This document shows, piece after piece, positions 1-10,569 of a stretch of 64,000 nucleotides of DNA. The first letter of the stretch is position 1, and each line of letters begins with the position of its first letter. The position numbers were made by a program, and so were the translations under genes. The stretch is from positions 1-64,000 of the forward strand of contig SVQO01000010.1 of assembly GCA_015065325.1 (NCBI GenBank). The letters are read 5' to 3'. The notes below the pieces were generated by a model. That model saw only the letters and a program-made list of their open reading frames with translations. It searched no databases and was not told the DNA's origin. The DNA comes from Oscillospiraceae bacterium (lineage in GTDB: Bacteria > Bacillota > Clostridia > Oscillospirales > SIG627).

Positions 1-85
1 CTTTTGTTCTTTTGGCGGTTGGCGAACCTGCTTTTAGTTTACAAAAGGAGGATTATTTTTTCAACGCATAGCTAAAGCTTTTTGG

Positions 86-108
86 AACCACCAGCACTGC
101 TGGTGGTT
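86..108 (+). terminator. Intrinsic terminator of an upstream plus-strand gene outside the window
   Basis: AACCACCAGCA-C-TGCTGGTGGTT perfect inverted repeat followed by TT on the plus strand. Confidence 0.6.
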
Positions 109-126
109 TTCGTTGTACAACAAAAA

Positions 127-155
127 AATAAAACGGAATAGAATTCCGTTTTATT
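127..155. terminator. Bidirectional intrinsic terminator (3' of the LTA-synthase-like gene)
   Basis: AATAAAACGGAAT-AGA-ATTCCGTTTTATT, 13-bp arms, T-tracts on both strands. Confidence 0.8.
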
Positions 156-162
156 TTTTTAC

Positions 163-2133
163 CTATTTTTTAGAATTTTCTTTTTCAGCCTTTTCCGCCA
201 AATAGCCGAAGTAGTCACACTTGACGGTATCCCAGGAAGCGTTCAGCACTCTCACGACCTCCTGACAGCGAGCCTTGATCTCGGGAGTCAGCTCACCCTC
301 GTAATCGGGAGTCCAAAGCATATTCTCATCGATCCAGGAATAATCCTTGAAGCATACGAATCCACCGCCCTCACCGAAAGCATCGTTACCGATGGAATAA
401 CGGGGGTTGTAATCCAGATTGCAGAGATTTGCAATGGTGGGAAGCATATCCACGGAGGAGGTCACCTTATCCACTACCTGATGCTCCAATTTATTGCTGT
501 AAATGAAGAAGGGAGTATTGCAGATGCGATACATATCGTCAACACCCTTCAGCTCCATAATGAAGTCCGTATCGGTCAAATACTTGCTGTAATGATCTCC
601 GAAAAAGACGATGGCGGTATTTTCAAGGGTTCCGTCCGCCTCCATTTTTTCAATCAGCTGTCCGATCATAGCATCGGTCTCGCGAACGTGGGCGATTGCT
701 CTCACATACTGATTCCAAGTATCCTCGTCGTCGCAATGAACGCCGCTTGCTTTAGCAAGCTGCTTTGCGGTTTCCAGATGCGCCTCGGCAATAACCTGGC
801 GTTTTTCGGTATAGGGACCGTGACCGGAATAAGTAATGATATAAGAGAAGAAGGGCTTATCGTGGCAAACGATCTTTTCGTACGATTCCATCAGAGTCGT
901 ATCACAAGTGGGTTCACCCTTGAAATGGAGCGTGGACTGATCATTGAAGGAATCATATCCCCAGTGGGGATGCACGATCTCGCGGTTGTAATACTTACCA
1001 TCCAGAGTGTGATAGGAATTTGCAGTATAACCCTTGTTGACAAACAATTGAGGCAAAGAGTAGGGATACAGGTTCGTAGCGTAGGTATAAGCATTCGTTC
1101 CCGTTACCGGCAAATAGTAGCCGATATTCAAGGCTGCCTCGGTATTAAAGGTGCCCGCACTCAAGAAGAGGGGGGTATAGTGATTGGAAAAATCCACGCT
1201 CTGCTGCTTGATCTTATACAGATTGGGCATAAATTCTTCCGTGAGCATCCAAGTATCAATGGATTCAAGCAGAATGGCGATCACATTCTGCCCTTCCAGA
1301 ACGCCTGTCATCTCATTGGGAATGCGCTCGTCGGAGCAAGATGCATAGTAGGCATCCAACGCTTCTCGGGTTTGCTTGATCCCGGCAGAATCCTCCAGAA
1401 TCTTCGTAAAGGAGCGGAACAGATACTCATAGCTTCCGCAGAAGATCAAACTGGCATTTGCATCGTTGAATTCGGTATAAACAGCGGAATCCGAATGGGG
1501 GTCATAAGTATCCGTCCAAGAAAACTTGTTTGCGCCTCCGGGCACGTAGAATGCGGAATGAAGTGCAAACAGACCGGCAAAGGAAAGGATAAAGCAACCG
1601 CTGCCGATCCCGGTATTCAGCCAACGGTATTTTTGTTTTTTGGGAGCAAGGATAATTGCAAGAACACCGATCGCAACGGATAAAAACACGAAGAAATAGA
1701 TCCAAAAGGAGAAGCCGAGATAGTCAATGCTGAAGAACGCCGCGGCATCCTCGGCAAAGGCAAGCTCCGAGAAAGACAGGAAGCTTCCCGCAATGTGATA
1801 AAGGGTTGCGTGAACAAGTGTCAAGATCGCAAAGATGAACAGTAAAATACCCATCAGGATCTTCTTGACAAGTCCCGGAATCAAATATATTACGGAGGAT
1901 AACAGAATGGACCAGCACAGCGTGAACAACGTAGGCGCCCAATGAAACAATCCTACCGAACCTGCTTGAAGATGAATGGCACGAAAGGAAACGTCAAGCA
2001 AGATCAGTGCAAAGCAGAAAATAAAGGGATAGATTTTGTGGCCGTATTTATCGCGAAAGCCCTTCCATTTTTCCTTCAAATGAAGAGAAGCTATTTTATC
2101 TTTCAATGGAAAAGAAAAACGTTTTTCTTTCAT
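163..2133 (-). CDS. LTA synthase family protein (membrane-anchored sulfatase/alkaline phosphatase superfamily)
   Basis: 656 aa; N-terminal TM helices then extracytoplasmic sulfatase-like domain (NVIAILLESIDTW, FFGDHYSKYL). Confidence 0.88.
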   Translation of the reverse strand: MKEKRFSFPLKDKIASLHLKEKWKGFRDKYGHKIYPFIFCFALILLDVSFRAIHLQAGSVGLFHWAPTLFTLCWSILLSSVIYLIPGLVKKILMGILLFIFAILTLVHATLYHIAGSFLSFSELAFAEDAAAFFSIDYLGFSFWIYFFVFLSVAIGVLAIILAPKKQKYRWLNTGIGSGCFILSFAGLFALHSAFYVPGGANKFSWTDTYDPHSDSAVYTEFNDANASLIFCGSYEYLFRSFTKILEDSAGIKQTREALDAYYASCSDERIPNEMTGVLEGQNVIAILLESIDTWMLTEEFMPNLYKIKQQSVDFSNHYTPLFLSAGTFNTEAALNIGYYLPVTGTNAYTYATNLYPYSLPQLFVNKGYTANSYHTLDGKYYNREIVHPHWGYDSFNDQSTLHFKGEPTCDTTLMESYEKIVCHDKPFFSYIITYSGHGPYTEKRQVIAEAHLETAKQLAKASGVHCDDEDTWNQYVRAIAHVRETDAMIGQLIEKMEADGTLENTAIVFFGDHYSKYLTDTDFIMELKGVDDMYRICNTPFFIYSNKLEHQVVDKVTSSVDMLPTIANLCNLDYNPRYSIGNDAFGEGGGFVCFKDYSWIDENMLWTPDYEGELTPEIKARCQEVVRVLNASWDTVKCDYFGYLAEKAEKENSKK

Positions 2134-2256
2134 TGTGAAAAGTCCTTTCTTAGAGAATTATTTTCTCGCAAAACCGACGTTATTCTACCACCTTTCGAGA
2201 TAAAAAGCAATACTTTTTTATTTTTCTTAACAAATGCTTCATCGAACAAAAGAAAA

Positions 2257-2278
2257 GGAGGGGCAAATCTGCCCCTCC
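2257..2278 (-). terminator. Intrinsic terminator 3' of ftsZ
   Basis: GGAGGGGCA-AATC-TGCCCCTCC, followed on the minus strand by TTTTCTTTT. Confidence 0.8.
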
Positions 2279-2290
2279 GAATGGTTTTCA

Positions 2291-3448
2291 TCAGTCATCC
2301 AAAAACGTCTTTTTACGGCTTTCCTTCAGTCTTGCGATCAGGTCGTCCAGATTGTCCTCATCCTTTACCAGCTCCTCAAGCTCCTTCTGCTTTTCAGCGG
2401 TAAGAGCAGCAGACTTCTGCTCGGTGATGATGCTCAAATCATCGTCAAAGGAGGGAGCGGGCTTCTCGGACTGCGCCTTCACGGTCTCGATCTTAGAGCC
2501 GAAATCGGTAGCAACCACGGTTACTCTGATCTCGTCCTCGAGGGACTCGTCAAAAGCTGCACCCCAAATGATATTTGCATCGGGATGGCCCTGCTCGCGG
2601 ATCATGCTGGAAGCAATCTCAACCTCTTCAAATCCGATATCGGAAGAACCGGTGATATTGATGATAATGCCGCGCGCACCTGCAATGCTGGTCTCCAGCA
2701 AGGGGCTCTGAATTGCCATTTTAGCAGCGGTTTCAGCCTTGCCCTGACCCTTAGCGCTACCAACGCCCATATGGGCAAGACCTGCATCCTTCATAATGGT
2801 GGTAACGTCAGCAAAGTCGAGGTTTACGATACCGGGAACGTTAATGAGCTCGGAAATAGACTGAACGCCGTCAGCAAGCACGGAGTCAGCGATCTCAAAT
2901 GCGTTCAAAAGGGTGATCTTCTTCTCGGAAACAGACTTCAGTCTCTCGTTGGGAATTACGACCAGAGAGTCAACGTACTCGGAAAGAACCTTGATACCGT
3001 CCTCAGCCTGGTCCATTCTTCTCTTGCCTTCAAAAGCGAAAGGCTTGGTTACGATACCGATGGTGAGAATGCCCATTTCCTTTGCAATCTTTGCAACGAC
3101 AGGAGCAGCACCGGTTCCGGTACCACCGCCCATACCTGCGGTAATAAATACCATATCAGCGCCCTTGAGAGCCTCGGTGATCTCCTCGGTGCTCTCCTCT
3201 GCAGCCTGCTTACCAATTGCGGGGTTTGCGCCGGCTCCCTTACCCTTGGTGGTTCTCTCGCCGATCGCGATCTGCTTGGGTGCCTGAGTAGCTGCCAGAG
3301 TCATACGGTCGGTGTTCAAAGCGATAAACTCAACGCCTCTGACGTTGGACTGAATCATACGCTTAACGGTGTTGTTTCCGCCGCCGCCGACACCTACTAC
3401 CTTAATATTCACTACGCTTTCGTAGTTGGGATCCATTTCGTAAGACAT
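2291..3448 (-). CDS. ftsZ: Cell division protein FtsZ
   Basis: [15 protein letters not shown] and [13 protein letters not shown] tubulin-signature motifs; 385 aa. Confidence 0.98.
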   Translation of the reverse strand: MSYEMDPNYESVVNIKVVGVGGGGNNTVKRMIQSNVRGVEFIALNTDRMTLAATQAPKQIAIGERTTKGKGAGANPAIGKQAAEESTEEITEALKGADMVFITAGMGGGTGTGAAPVVAKIAKEMGILTIGIVTKPFAFEGKRRMDQAEDGIKVLSEYVDSLVVIPNERLKSVSEKKITLLNAFEIADSVLADGVQSISELINVPGIVNLDFADVTTIMKDAGLAHMGVGSAKGQGKAETAAKMAIQSPLLETSIAGARGIIINITGSSDIGFEEVEIASSMIREQGHPDANIIWGAAFDESLEDEIRVTVVATDFGSKIETVKAQSEKPAPSFDDDLSIITEQKSAALTAEKQKELEELVKDEDNLDDLIARLKESRKKTFLDD

Positions 3449-3521
3449 TTGGACATCCTCCTGTTATTCTTTCTATTTTATGTTCCTGCTTTTTTCGCAG
3501 ATAATTCGAGTCTTATACTAT

Positions 3522-3550
3522 ATTGTATATGCTTTTTCTTCTAAATGCAA
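3522..3550 (-). promoter_or_regulatory. Putative sigma-A promoter for ftsZ
   Basis: On minus strand TTGCAT-N17-TACAAT. Confidence 0.55.
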
Positions 3551-3599
3551 TAGTTTTTTTCAAAAAAATGTGAATTTTTCGTTTTTTTTGTATAAAACT

Positions 3600-4379
3600 T
3601 TATGCAACGGGATCGTTCAGCTTCAAATAAGCCTGATCCGAATCGAAAATATCGATGGAACCGGTAGCATCCGAAGCCAGGTCCTTATCCTTCAAAATCT
3701 CCTGTACCATCGCAAGCTTTAAGGACATATCCTGGTGATCCCCCATTGCAACGTCAAATCTGCCCGCATAATCCAGATGGATGTCAAACTGATTGCTGAC
3801 GTCGATGGATCTGATCTGCTTGATCATTCCGTTTTCATTCAGCACCTTGATCAAGTTCAGAAGGATGGGAGCCGTATCCTTGTCAATGAATTCCACCTTC
3901 TCGCCTACGACACAGCGCTTCACGTCACCGCTTGTGACCTTAATTCTTTCAATACCGGATCTTCCGTCCTCCTTCGCCAGGATCTGCAGATTATCGTCTA
4001 TGGCAAAGAGCTCCACACCCAGAGCAATGGAGAACTTTCCGTACTCCTCTCGAAACTTGATCTTGATTTTCTGGGGTAGATCCGCGGAAACTTCAACATC
4101 TTCAAGATAAGGAAATTTATTTTCGATTCTCTTGGCAATGGCTTCCCCGTCCACTTTGTGAAGGGGCGTTCCCTTTTTGATTTTCGCACAGTCCGCAATA
4201 TCGGCCGATTTATAGATTTCGGATTTCATTACGGATACTTCTTTTACGACGAAAAAATTTTCAAGAAGAAAATACGTTGCAGTACCCAGGAGAAGTGTCA
4301 AAAGAACTCCCAGAAACAAAAATCGAATTACTTTCTTCGTTCTTCTTTTTTTCGCAAAAGCCGACAGGTCTTCGCTCAT
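3600..4379 (-). CDS. Cell division protein FtsQ/DivIB (POTRA domain)
   Basis: Single N-terminal TM, VKEVSVMKSEIYKSADIADCAKIKKGTPLHKVD POTRA-like region; dcw context. Confidence 0.85.
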   Translation of the reverse strand: MSEDLSAFAKKRRTKKVIRFLFLGVLLTLLLGTATYFLLENFFVVKEVSVMKSEIYKSADIADCAKIKKGTPLHKVDGEAIAKRIENKFPYLEDVEVSADLPQKIKIKFREEYGKFSIALGVELFAIDDNLQILAKEDGRSGIERIKVTSGDVKRCVVGEKVEFIDKDTAPILLNLIKVLNENGMIKQIRSIDVSNQFDIHLDYAGRFDVAMGDHQDMSLKLAMVQEILKDKDLASDATGSIDIFDSDQAYLKLNDPVA

Positions 4380-4388
4380 AACAGTCTC

Positions 4389-5489
4389 CTATTTTCGAAT
4401 CTTGCAGATCTCCTCCCAGATCCGGTCGGTAGCACCGGGAAATGCAAGTTTTTTCATATTTTTACTCATGCTAGCCAAAACTTCGGGAGAATTGAGGATC
4501 CGATCTATCTCGTTTTTCAGCTTTTCGGAGGTGAGATCCTTTTCTTCGATCAGAACGGCAGCTCCCTCCTCGGCGTAAACCAGCGCATTCTTGTATTGAT
4601 GGTTATCGGTGACGTTGGGGGAAGGAATCAAGATAGCGGGTTTGCCGAGACAGGACAGCTCCGCCAGAGTGATGGCACCGGAACGGGAGATCACCAGATC
4701 CGCCGCCAGCATTTGCTTGGGCATATCGTAAATGTAATCGCAGAACTTGACGTTTCCGAAACGGCAAATCCCTTCAGTCTTTTCTAAATTCATCCATTCC
4801 TCATACTCGCGCACACCAAAGGCGTGGGTATGAAAGATAGGCTTACGGCAGGAATACTCCTTTGCCACGGCAAAGACTGCTTTATTGATCTCGGTAGCAC
4901 CGAGACTTCCGCCGTAGGACAGAAGGAAAGGGGCACTGATCCCCAATTCACTGCGCGCTTTTCTCGCGGAAAGCGTACCGAGCTCGGGAGCAGTGGGATT
5001 TCCGGTAAGAACCATTTTCCCTTCGTCGCAAGAAAAATACTTTCGGGAGGCATCAAAGGAAAGACACACCCTGTCAACCACCTGAGAAAGCTTTCGAGTC
5101 GTAAGTCCCGGATAGGCATTCTGCTCGTGGATCAGAGTCGGGATCTTCATCGAAGACGCAGCTTTAAGTACCGGCCAGGAAACGTAACCGCCCGTACCGA
5201 TCACCACGTCCGGCTTGAAGCTGCGCAGGATCTTCTTTGCCTTCCCTACGCTGGAAAAGGCAAGATAAGCTGCCTTCACGTTTCTCAAAGAGAGCTTCCT
5301 CTGAAAGCCCATCACCTCTACGTGGCGAATGGGAAAGCCCTCCTTGGCAACCAGACGGTTCTCCATACCTGCGGGAGTACCCACGAAAAGGATCTCGCTG
5401 TCAGGCTCCTTTTCCAAAATCTTTTTAGCAATGAAAATTGCGGGATTGATATGACCTGCGGTTCCGCCGCCGCTTAAAACTGCTCTCAC
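4389..5489 (-). CDS. murG: UDP-N-acetylglucosamine--N-acetylmuramyl-(pentapeptide) pyrophosphoryl-undecaprenol GlcNAc transferase
   Basis: GGGTAGHINPAI, VIGTGGYVSWPV, HEQNAYPG, SRSGAITLAELSCLGKPAILIPSP. Confidence 0.97.
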   Translation of the reverse strand: MRAVLSGGGTAGHINPAIFIAKKILEKEPDSEILFVGTPAGMENRLVAKEGFPIRHVEVMGFQRKLSLRNVKAAYLAFSSVGKAKKILRSFKPDVVIGTGGYVSWPVLKAASSMKIPTLIHEQNAYPGLTTRKLSQVVDRVCLSFDASRKYFSCDEGKMVLTGNPTAPELGTLSARKARSELGISAPFLLSYGGSLGATEINKAVFAVAKEYSCRKPIFHTHAFGVREYEEWMNLEKTEGICRFGNVKFCDYIYDMPKQMLAADLVISRSGAITLAELSCLGKPAILIPSPNVTDNHQYKNALVYAEEGAAVLIEEKDLTSEKLKNEIDRILNSPEVLASMSKNMKKLAFPGATDRIWEEICKIRK

Positions 5490-5503
5490 GATTTGCCTCC
5501 CTA

Positions 5504-6700
5504 TTATGCTTTTTCGCTGTAAGAATATTTGGAAACATTGAGTACAACTCCCATTTCCGCCATAAAGATCATCAGAGACGAGCCACCGTAGCTAAAGAAC
5601 GGAAGCGATACGCCCGTACTGGGAAGCGCTCCGCTGACCACCGCAATATTCAAAAACACCTGAATTCCGATCTGGCAAATAATTCCCATAACCAGAAGAG
5701 ATGAAAACTTTGACGGTGCATTTTTTGCAATTCGAAAGCCGCGCCAGATCAGAAGCACGAAAAGAATGATAACGACTGCGGCAAAGACAAATCCCATTTC
5801 TTCGCAAATCACGGCAAAGATATAGTCGTTTTGCGGCTCGGGCAAATACAGATGCTTTTGCTTGGATGCACCGAAGCCAACGCCCCAGAGACCGCCGGAA
5901 CCAATGGCGTACAAGCTCTGCAAGGGCTGCCAGCCGGCTCCGCGCACGTCGTTTTCCGGATGGAGCCAGGTATCGATTCGCGTTTGTCCGTGGCTGGTAA
6001 ACAAAATGATCCAGAGCATCAAGGCACCTGCTGCAACGGCAGTCCAGATCAAAAAGCTGGGACGAACACCGCCCAGATACATCAGACAAAAGATCAAGCC
6101 GAGTATGATGATGGTTGCGGAAAGATGAGGCTGGAGCAAAAGAGGGATCGCAACTGCGATGGCAAGCACAGCAAAAGGAATAATACCGTGCTTGACGGTA
6201 CGGATCAGATCCTTTCCTTTGTTTTCAAGCCAAACGATATAAGATGAAATCGCCAGAATAACCGTAAATTTTACGATCTCCGAGGGCTGAACGCTAACTC
6301 CGAAGTAGATCCAGCGCTTTGCACCGTTGGCATCGGCACCGAAGAAGAACACGCACCAGAGAAGCAAATAGGAGGCGATAAAAGCGATGCCGGAAAACTT
6401 TTTCAGGATCAGATAGTCAAAATAACGGATGAGTGCAAACAAGACCACGAGGGAAATCAGAACCCAGCCGATCTGCTTGCTGATAAAAAAGTAGCTGTCG
6501 TCGTAGTTATGCTTTGCATAAACGTAGCTGGAGGAGTAGATAAAGATCGTACCTAAGGTCAGGAGAAACAACACGATGCCGGCAAAAAACCAGTCGATGC
6601 CGGATCGGAGTCTTTGCACCTGTTTCTTTCTTCGAACGGGCAAGATCCCCGGACTTTTCTTCTTGGCCGGCACACCTTCCTTTGCTTTGGTCTCTGCCAT
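5504..6700 (-). CDS. ftsW: FtsW/RodA/SpoVE family peptidoglycan polymerase
   Basis: Multi-TM SEDS protein; QPHLSATIII, LPSTGVSLPFFSYGGSSL. Confidence 0.93.
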   Translation of the reverse strand: MAETKAKEGVPAKKKSPGILPVRRKKQVQRLRSGIDWFFAGIVLFLLTLGTIFIYSSSYVYAKHNYDDSYFFISKQIGWVLISLVVLFALIRYFDYLILKKFSGIAFIASYLLLWCVFFFGADANGAKRWIYFGVSVQPSEIVKFTVILAISSYIVWLENKGKDLIRTVKHGIIPFAVLAIAVAIPLLLQPHLSATIIILGLIFCLMYLGGVRPSFLIWTAVAAGALMLWIILFTSHGQTRIDTWLHPENDVRGAGWQPLQSLYAIGSGGLWGVGFGASKQKHLYLPEPQNDYIFAVICEEMGFVFAAVVIILFVLLIWRGFRIAKNAPSKFSSLLVMGIICQIGIQVFLNIAVVSGALPSTGVSLPFFSYGGSSLMIFMAEMGVVLNVSKYSYSEKA

Positions 6701-6735
6701 AGTCCCTCCTTTCCCGATTGATTATCGGTTCACAT

Positions 6736-7716
6736 TCAAAAATAAAAGCCGAAATATGCCAAAACGCAGAGCACTGCAGTCAAAATACAAGAAAAGGAAA
6801 CGATTCGGGGTTCTTTCCATCCACACATTTCCAGGTGGTGGTGGAAGGGCGCCATACGGAAGATGCGCTTCTTGGTCATTTTATAGGATCCGACCTGAAG
6901 CACAACGCTGAGTGCCTCAAACAAATAAACAAATCCTACGAAAACGATGATCAAGGGATTGTTCAACCAAAACGCCATTCCCGCGACGGCTCCTCCCAAA
7001 AAGAGAGATCCCGTATCGCCCATAAAAATTCTGGCGGGATAGATATTGTAGATCAAAAAGCCGATCATACCGCCGCAGATCGCAGAGGAGAAAAGAAGGC
7101 TCTCCGCACTTTCAATTCTCCACGCAACGGCAGCAAAGAACGCGAATACCACCAGCGTAGTGCTGCCCGCCAGTCCATCGATGCCGTCGGTAAGGTTCAC
7201 TGCGTTGACCACCAACACCAAAAAGACCATGGCAAACACCCAGTAAAAAGCACCGAGATCCAGAGAAAGATCGGTAAAGGGCAGATCAAGCTTGGTGGTA
7301 AGGCTATCCTTCATAGAGTAGAAGAACCCTGCCGCAATAGCAAACTGAAAGATCAATTTCTGGATCGCACTCAAGCCTTTGTTACGCTTTTTTACGAATT
7401 TTACAAAGTCGTCGATAAAGCCGACCGCTCCGTAGAGAACGGTCATAACGAAGACCTTCAGCAAATTCATATCGCCTTCGCGAATCAAAAGCGGGATCCC
7501 GAATGCGAGAACGGAAACCAGAATTCCTCCCGCAAAGAACAGGCCGCCCATGGTAGGTGTGCCTTCCTTTGATTTATGCCAACGGGGACCGATCTCCAAA
7601 ATGGTTTGTCCCATTTTGATCCGCATTAAATACGGGATAAATTTTTTTTCCAACAAAAAGGTCACGATGAGTGTCAGCAGAAGTGTGCCGACCAAGATCC
7701 AGATTTCCATATTCAA
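6736..7716 (-). CDS. mraY: Phospho-N-acetylmuramoyl-pentapeptide-transferase
   Basis: NAVNLTDGIDGLAG, ARIFMGDTGSLFLGG, MAPFHHHLEMCGW. Confidence 0.97.
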   Translation of the reverse strand: MNMEIWILVGTLLLTLIVTFLLEKKFIPYLMRIKMGQTILEIGPRWHKSKEGTPTMGGLFFAGGILVSVLAFGIPLLIREGDMNLLKVFVMTVLYGAVGFIDDFVKFVKKRNKGLSAIQKLIFQFAIAAGFFYSMKDSLTTKLDLPFTDLSLDLGAFYWVFAMVFLVLVVNAVNLTDGIDGLAGSTTLVVFAFFAAVAWRIESAESLLFSSAICGGMIGFLIYNIYPARIFMGDTGSLFLGGAVAGMAFWLNNPLIIVFVGFVYLFEALSVVLQVGSYKMTKKRIFRMAPFHHHLEMCGWKEPRIVSFSCILTAVLCVLAYFGFYF

Positions 7717-9089
7717 TCTTCCTGTTCCGATAAACCGCTCAGTGCGATAATCTCCTCAAGTTTCATTCTGCGGCTCGCCTTAAAGAGAACCGTATCCCCT
7801 GCTTTCACTTCCTTTTTCAAAAGAGAAGCAAGCTGCATTGCATCGATGGAATTGATCACATTTTCCTTATCAAAGCCTGCTTTGATCGCACCCTGCAGAA
7901 TATGGTAGCTGACCTTTCCGTAGGTGTAAAGGCGGTCTACTCCGCATTCCTTTGCGATCTGTCCGACCTTTTCGTGGGCTGACTGTGCAAGGCATCCAAG
8001 CTCAAGCATATCACCGAGAACGGCGATCTTTCTCCCCTCACTGCCTGCAAGCACCTTCAGAGAAGCCTCCATCGATTCGGGAGAAGCGTTGTAGCAATCG
8101 GCGATCACGCGAACGTTTCCCTTATTATAGATCTTCTGACGAAGACCGGAGGGAGAGTAGGAGAGCACACCGCTTTGGATCGCTTCGTCCTCGACTCCGC
8201 AGCAAATACCGACTGCGGCGGCAAACAGAGTATTCTTGATAAAGTGATCTCCGAGAGCAGGAACCTTTACCCGGAACTCTCTCCCCTTAGCGATCACGTC
8301 AAAAGCGAGGTGATCCGTTCCTTTATAGATATCCAGAGGATATACGTCGTTTTCACAGTCAAATCCTACGTAAACCACGCGGAAGTCTGACAGCAGCTTT
8401 TGCACCTTTTCACTGCGGAGCAAAGGCTCGTCACCGTCAAGAATAATGGTGCTTCCCTTCTCCATACCGGAAAGGATCTCAAGTTTTGCCTCCATGATCG
8501 CCTCGCGGGATCCGAGGATTTCCATATGGGAGGTACCGATATTGGTAATAACGGCAAGATTGGGACGAACCAGACCCGTCAGATACTCGATCTCGCCGCG
8601 GGCACTCATTCCCATTTCACAAACCACGGCTTCGGCATCCTTTTCAATGCGGATCAAAGTAATGGGAACGCCAACGTGATTATTGAAGTTGCCGGCAGTG
8701 CAATGAGTTTTGAATTTTTCCTTCAGCACGGAGGCGATCAGATCCTTGGTCGTTGTCTTTCCCACGGAGCCGGTAACGCCGACGGTAATGCGGGGAGAAA
8801 CCTTCTTTTTCCAGTAGGCGGAAAGCGCTCCCAACGCCTTAAGCGTATCGGGGACCAGAATTCCGTCAAAGCCGGGAGCGGGCTCCTCGGTAATTACGGC
8901 GGAGCATCTTCCCCAAAGATCGGGGATAAAGTCGTGTCCGTCGAATTTTTCACCACGCAGGGCAACGAAAATCTCTTCGGGCATGGTCTTTCTCGAATCC
9001 GTTGAAATTCCGCAAATGGTTTTATCGCCGTTGCCAAACAATTCACCGCCGATCGCAAGCGCGATCTCAGAAAGTGTTAATGTCATCAT
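7713..9089 (-). CDS. murF: UDP-N-acetylmuramoyl-tripeptide--D-alanyl-D-alanine ligase
   Basis: GVTGSVGKTTTKDLIASVL, NNHVGVPITLI, DCYNASPESMEASL. Confidence 0.96.
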   Translation of the reverse strand: MMTLTLSEIALAIGGELFGNGDKTICGISTDSRKTMPEEIFVALRGEKFDGHDFIPDLWGRCSAVITEEPAPGFDGILVPDTLKALGALSAYWKKKVSPRITVGVTGSVGKTTTKDLIASVLKEKFKTHCTAGNFNNHVGVPITLIRIEKDAEAVVCEMGMSARGEIEYLTGLVRPNLAVITNIGTSHMEILGSREAIMEAKLEILSGMEKGSTIILDGDEPLLRSEKVQKLLSDFRVVYVGFDCENDVYPLDIYKGTDHLAFDVIAKGREFRVKVPALGDHFIKNTLFAAAVGICCGVEDEAIQSGVLSYSPSGLRQKIYNKGNVRVIADCYNASPESMEASLKVLAGSEGRKIAVLGDMLELGCLAQSAHEKVGQIAKECGVDRLYTYGKVSYHILQGAIKAGFDKENVINSIDAMQLASLLKKEVKAGDTVLFKASRRMKLEEIIALSGLSEQED

Positions 9090-9094
9090 AGTCT

Positions 9095-10552
9095 TTATTC
9101 TCCGATATGTTCAAGAACGATTTTTCTTTCCGAATATTCGTGTTTTCCGTTTTGATCGATCTCGTATTCCTCGTGGCCCTTTCCGGCAAGGAGGATCACG
9201 TCACCCGGCTTTGCCTGATCCAGTGCAAAGCAAATCGCTTCGGTGCGGTCGGTGATGGTCGTGTAGGCACAGCCTGCACCCTCCGCTCCCGCAACGATAT
9301 CGCCAATGATATCTTCTTTCTTTTCACTGCGGCAATTATCCGATGTAATGATTACGAAATCGCTCATGCGACAAGCAATGCCGCCCATTATGGGACGCTT
9401 GGTTTTATCGCGGTCACCGCCGCATCCGAAGAGCGTGACGAGTCTTCCCGTCGTAAATTCTCTCAGATTTTTCAGGATATTTTCCAGCGCATCCGGCGTA
9501 TGAGCAAAATCAATAAAGACAGAGTAAGGGGTTTTCGTGGGGATACGCTCGATTCTTCCCTTTACGCCTTCCATATTGGAAAGTGCACTTAAAATTGAAT
9601 CCCAGCCGATTCCCTCCTCGCGGGCGGCGGCGATCGCCGCCAGGGAATTATAGACCGTAAAGGATCCGGGAACGGAAACGAAGATCTCTTTTTCCTCGCC
9701 CTCGCATTTCAAAAGGTACTTGATTCCACGATCGTCGTGGCTTAAGATCTTTGCGGAGGAATAGTCTCCCTCACCCTTAGCGGAATAGGTTACGACCGTA
9801 GAGGAGACCTCGTGGGAAATCCGTTCAAACGCTTGGTCGTCGCAGTTAAAAATACCTTTCTTGGCAACGCGGAACAAGCCTTTTTTCGCTTCCAGGTATT
9901 CCTCCATCGTTTTGTGAAAATCGATATGGTCCTGAGTCAGATTGGTGAAAACGCCAAGATCAAAGGGAACGCCAGTCAGCTTTTTCAACGCTAAGGCGTG
10001 GCTGGATGCTTCCATAATCACCGTATCGACACCCTTTTCACGCATTGCGGCAAACAGACGGAACAAAAGCTCGGGGTCGGGGGTAGTCAGAAGCGCAGAA
10101 CCTGCATCCACGGGAAATTCCTCGTCACACACGAGATACTTGGTGGTTCCGATCAAACCGGTTTTGCAGCCTGCACGATCAAAGATCGCCTTCATCATAA
10201 AAGACGTGGTGGTTTTTCCGTTGGTACCGGTAATACCGATAATACGGCGAAAGCTTTTTTCGGGGTGCTGATAGAAATTGGAAAGCAGCAAGGGCAAGGC
10301 TGCACGGGTATCCTCTACCAGAACGTAGGGTACCTCTGCTTCCGGCTTTTCCTGACAAATTGCAACCACTGCGCCCTTTTCAAAGGACTGAGGGATCCAA
10401 ACTCTGCCGTCGACCTTTAAACCCTTCAGACAAACGAAAGCAGCTCCGCTTTCGATCTTGCGGCTATCGGAGGAAACGGAGGTTACCTCCAGCATTGGGT
10501 CTGCGTTCCAGGAAAGAACGGCAATATCAGAAAAAAGCTCTTGCAGTTTCAT
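9095..10552 (-). CDS. murE: UDP-N-acetylmuramoyl-tripeptide synthetase
   Basis: GITGTNGKTTTSFMMKAIF, SSHALALKKL, FIDFAHTPDALENIL, GCGGDRDKTKRPIMG. Confidence 0.96.
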   Translation of the reverse strand: MKLQELFSDIAVLSWNADPMLEVTSVSSDSRKIESGAAFVCLKGLKVDGRVWIPQSFEKGAVVAICQEKPEAEVPYVLVEDTRAALPLLLSNFYQHPEKSFRRIIGITGTNGKTTTSFMMKAIFDRAGCKTGLIGTTKYLVCDEEFPVDAGSALLTTPDPELLFRLFAAMREKGVDTVIMEASSHALALKKLTGVPFDLGVFTNLTQDHIDFHKTMEEYLEAKKGLFRVAKKGIFNCDDQAFERISHEVSSTVVTYSAKGEGDYSSAKILSHDDRGIKYLLKCEGEEKEIFVSVPGSFTVYNSLAAIAAAREEGIGWDSILSALSNMEGVKGRIERIPTKTPYSVFIDFAHTPDALENILKNLREFTTGRLVTLFGCGGDRDKTKRPIMGGIACRMSDFVIITSDNCRSEKKEDIIGDIVAGAEGAGCAYTTITDRTEAICFALDQAKPGDVILLAGKGHEEYEIDQNGKHEYSERKIVLEHIGE

Positions 10553-10569
10553 TTCATTTCTCCCGTTAT

